Shown: positions 5,897-6,534 of the stretch, one piece after another
Position numbering within the stretch: the stretch's first letter is position 1
Layout: each line of letters starts with the position of its first letter
Assembly (NCBI GenBank): GCA_018882725.1
Contig: VERK01000128.1
Span: forward strand, 1 to 6,534
Source: Actinomycetota bacterium
GTDB taxonomy: Bacteria; Actinomycetota; Acidimicrobiia; Acidimicrobiales; Ilumatobacteraceae
DNA: 6,534 nucleotides
Direction: 5' to 3'
The notes under the pieces: generated by a model
The model's input: only the letters and a program-made list of their open reading frames with translations
Database searches by the model: none
What the model was told of the DNA's origin: nothing
Translations under genes and position numbers: made by a program

Positions 5897-6534
5897 ATGG
5901 CGGTGTTCACCGAGATTCCCGAGATCTCCGCGGCGTCGTGGCGTCACGGCGACGGTGGTTCCGCCGCTCGTGATCTCGTGCGCGTCTGCCACGAGGTCGG
6001 GTTCTTCACCCTCGTCGACCACGGAATCGACCGGGGGTTTCTGGATCGCTACTTCGCTCAGCTGCGTTCGTTCTTCGCCCTCCCCCGCGACGTCAAACAG
6101 CAGATCGCGAAGGTCAACTCGCCGTACTTCCGCGGCTGGGAAGACATCGGTTCCGAGCTGACCGACAACAAGATCGACCACCGCGAACAACTCGATCTCT
6201 CGTCGGAAAACCCGCCCTACCCCACCCCGGCCCATCCGGCCTACCTGCGCATCGACGGACCGAATCAGTGGCTTCCGGAGTCCACACTGCCCGGCTTCCG
6301 TGAGACGGTTCTCCAGTTCTTCAGTCTCATGGGTGATCTCGCCAACGAACTCATGGCGGTACTGGCCCGCGGCCTGGACCTGCCTGCCACCACATTCCGC
6401 GATCGTTTCGGTGAACGTCCGTACTCATTGGTGAAGTTGATCTCGTACCCGACGACACCCAAGGGAGAAGCTGGCGTCAACGGCCACAACGACGCCGGAT
6501 TTCTCACGTTGTTGCTCCAGCACGGTGTGGGTGG
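5897..6534 (+). CDS. Second 2-oxoglutarate/Fe(II) oxygenase (IPNS-like), 3' end beyond window
   Basis: An open frame of 212 complete codons runs off the right edge, so the protein is partial. It starts MAVFTEIPEI, and the N-terminal DIOX_N-like region includes GFFTLVDHGI (35-44). A middle section with WEDIGSE and HREQLDL follows, typical of bacterial IPNS-like oxygenases. The core begins with NGHNDAGFLTLLLQHG, where His197-x-Asp199 are the first two iron ligands. The distal His and the RxS motif should lie to the right of the window, so completeness cannot be judged. The ATG follows the tRNA-Gly CCA after one base. There is no space for an SD, and no TAnnnT box at leaderless spacing (5885-5890 is acceptor stem). 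Expression therefore probably depends on the tRNA promoter, by inference. The family matches the gene at 4226-5173, but the middle regions differ strongly. The substrate is unknown. Confidence 0.9.
   Translation, partial: MAVFTEIPEISAASWRHGDGGSAARDLVRVCHEVGFFTLVDHGIDRGFLDRYFAQLRSFFALPRDVKQQIAKVNSPYFRGWEDIGSELTDNKIDHREQLDLSSENPPYPTPAHPAYLRIDGPNQWLPESTLPGFRETVLQFFSLMGDLANELMAVLARGLDLPATTFRDRFGERPYSLVKLISYPTTPKGEAGVNGHNDAGFLTLLLQHGVG

Overview
The window looks like an ordinary stretch of chromosome from a GC-rich actinobacterium. The best guess is the Acidimicrobiia/Ilumatobacter-type lineages. That guess rests on three things: the base composition, TAnnnT-type -10 boxes placed 6-7 nt before start codons (leaderless genes), and the gene families present. 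It is an inference, not a taxonomic assignment. Coding density is very high, no intergenic gap exceeds about 40 bases, and I see no mobile element, CRISPR array, phage gene or clear sign of horizontal transfer.

Layout from left to right. The window opens inside a tRNA-Pro(TGG) that lacks only its first five bases. A 161-aa glutathione-peroxidase-family thiol peroxidase follows on the + strand (105-590). It converges on a two-gene ABC exporter operon on the - strand. The two convergent stop codons form the arms of a 9-bp inverted repeat (582-590 / 617-625). The operon reads leftwards from 4188: first a 577-aa half-transporter with a degenerate ATPase site, then a 613-aa partner with the catalytic residues. 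They are joined by an ATGA stop/start overlap and a strong Shine-Dalgarno sequence. Together they match the heterodimeric exporter type exemplified by TM287/288. A 37-bp divergent intergenic region separates the operon from a + strand 2-oxoglutarate/Fe(II) oxygenase (4226-5173). Next come a DedA-family membrane protein (5200-5811), a complete tRNA-Gly(TCC) with encoded CCA (5821-5895), and the first 212 codons of a second 2OG/Fe(II) oxygenase. That second gene starts one base after the tRNA and runs off the right edge.

Functionally the genes fall into general groups: peroxide detoxification (GPx), export of an unknown lipophilic substrate (ABC pair), membrane or lipid-carrier homeostasis (DedA), and two oxygenases of unknown substrate. 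I found no evidence of a dedicated new system. The most informative features are in gene expression. Two + strand genes appear to be leaderless, and the internal operon gene uses a canonical SD. Two protein genes directly follow tRNAs without a recognisable promoter of their own, and in one case there is no room for any 5' leader.
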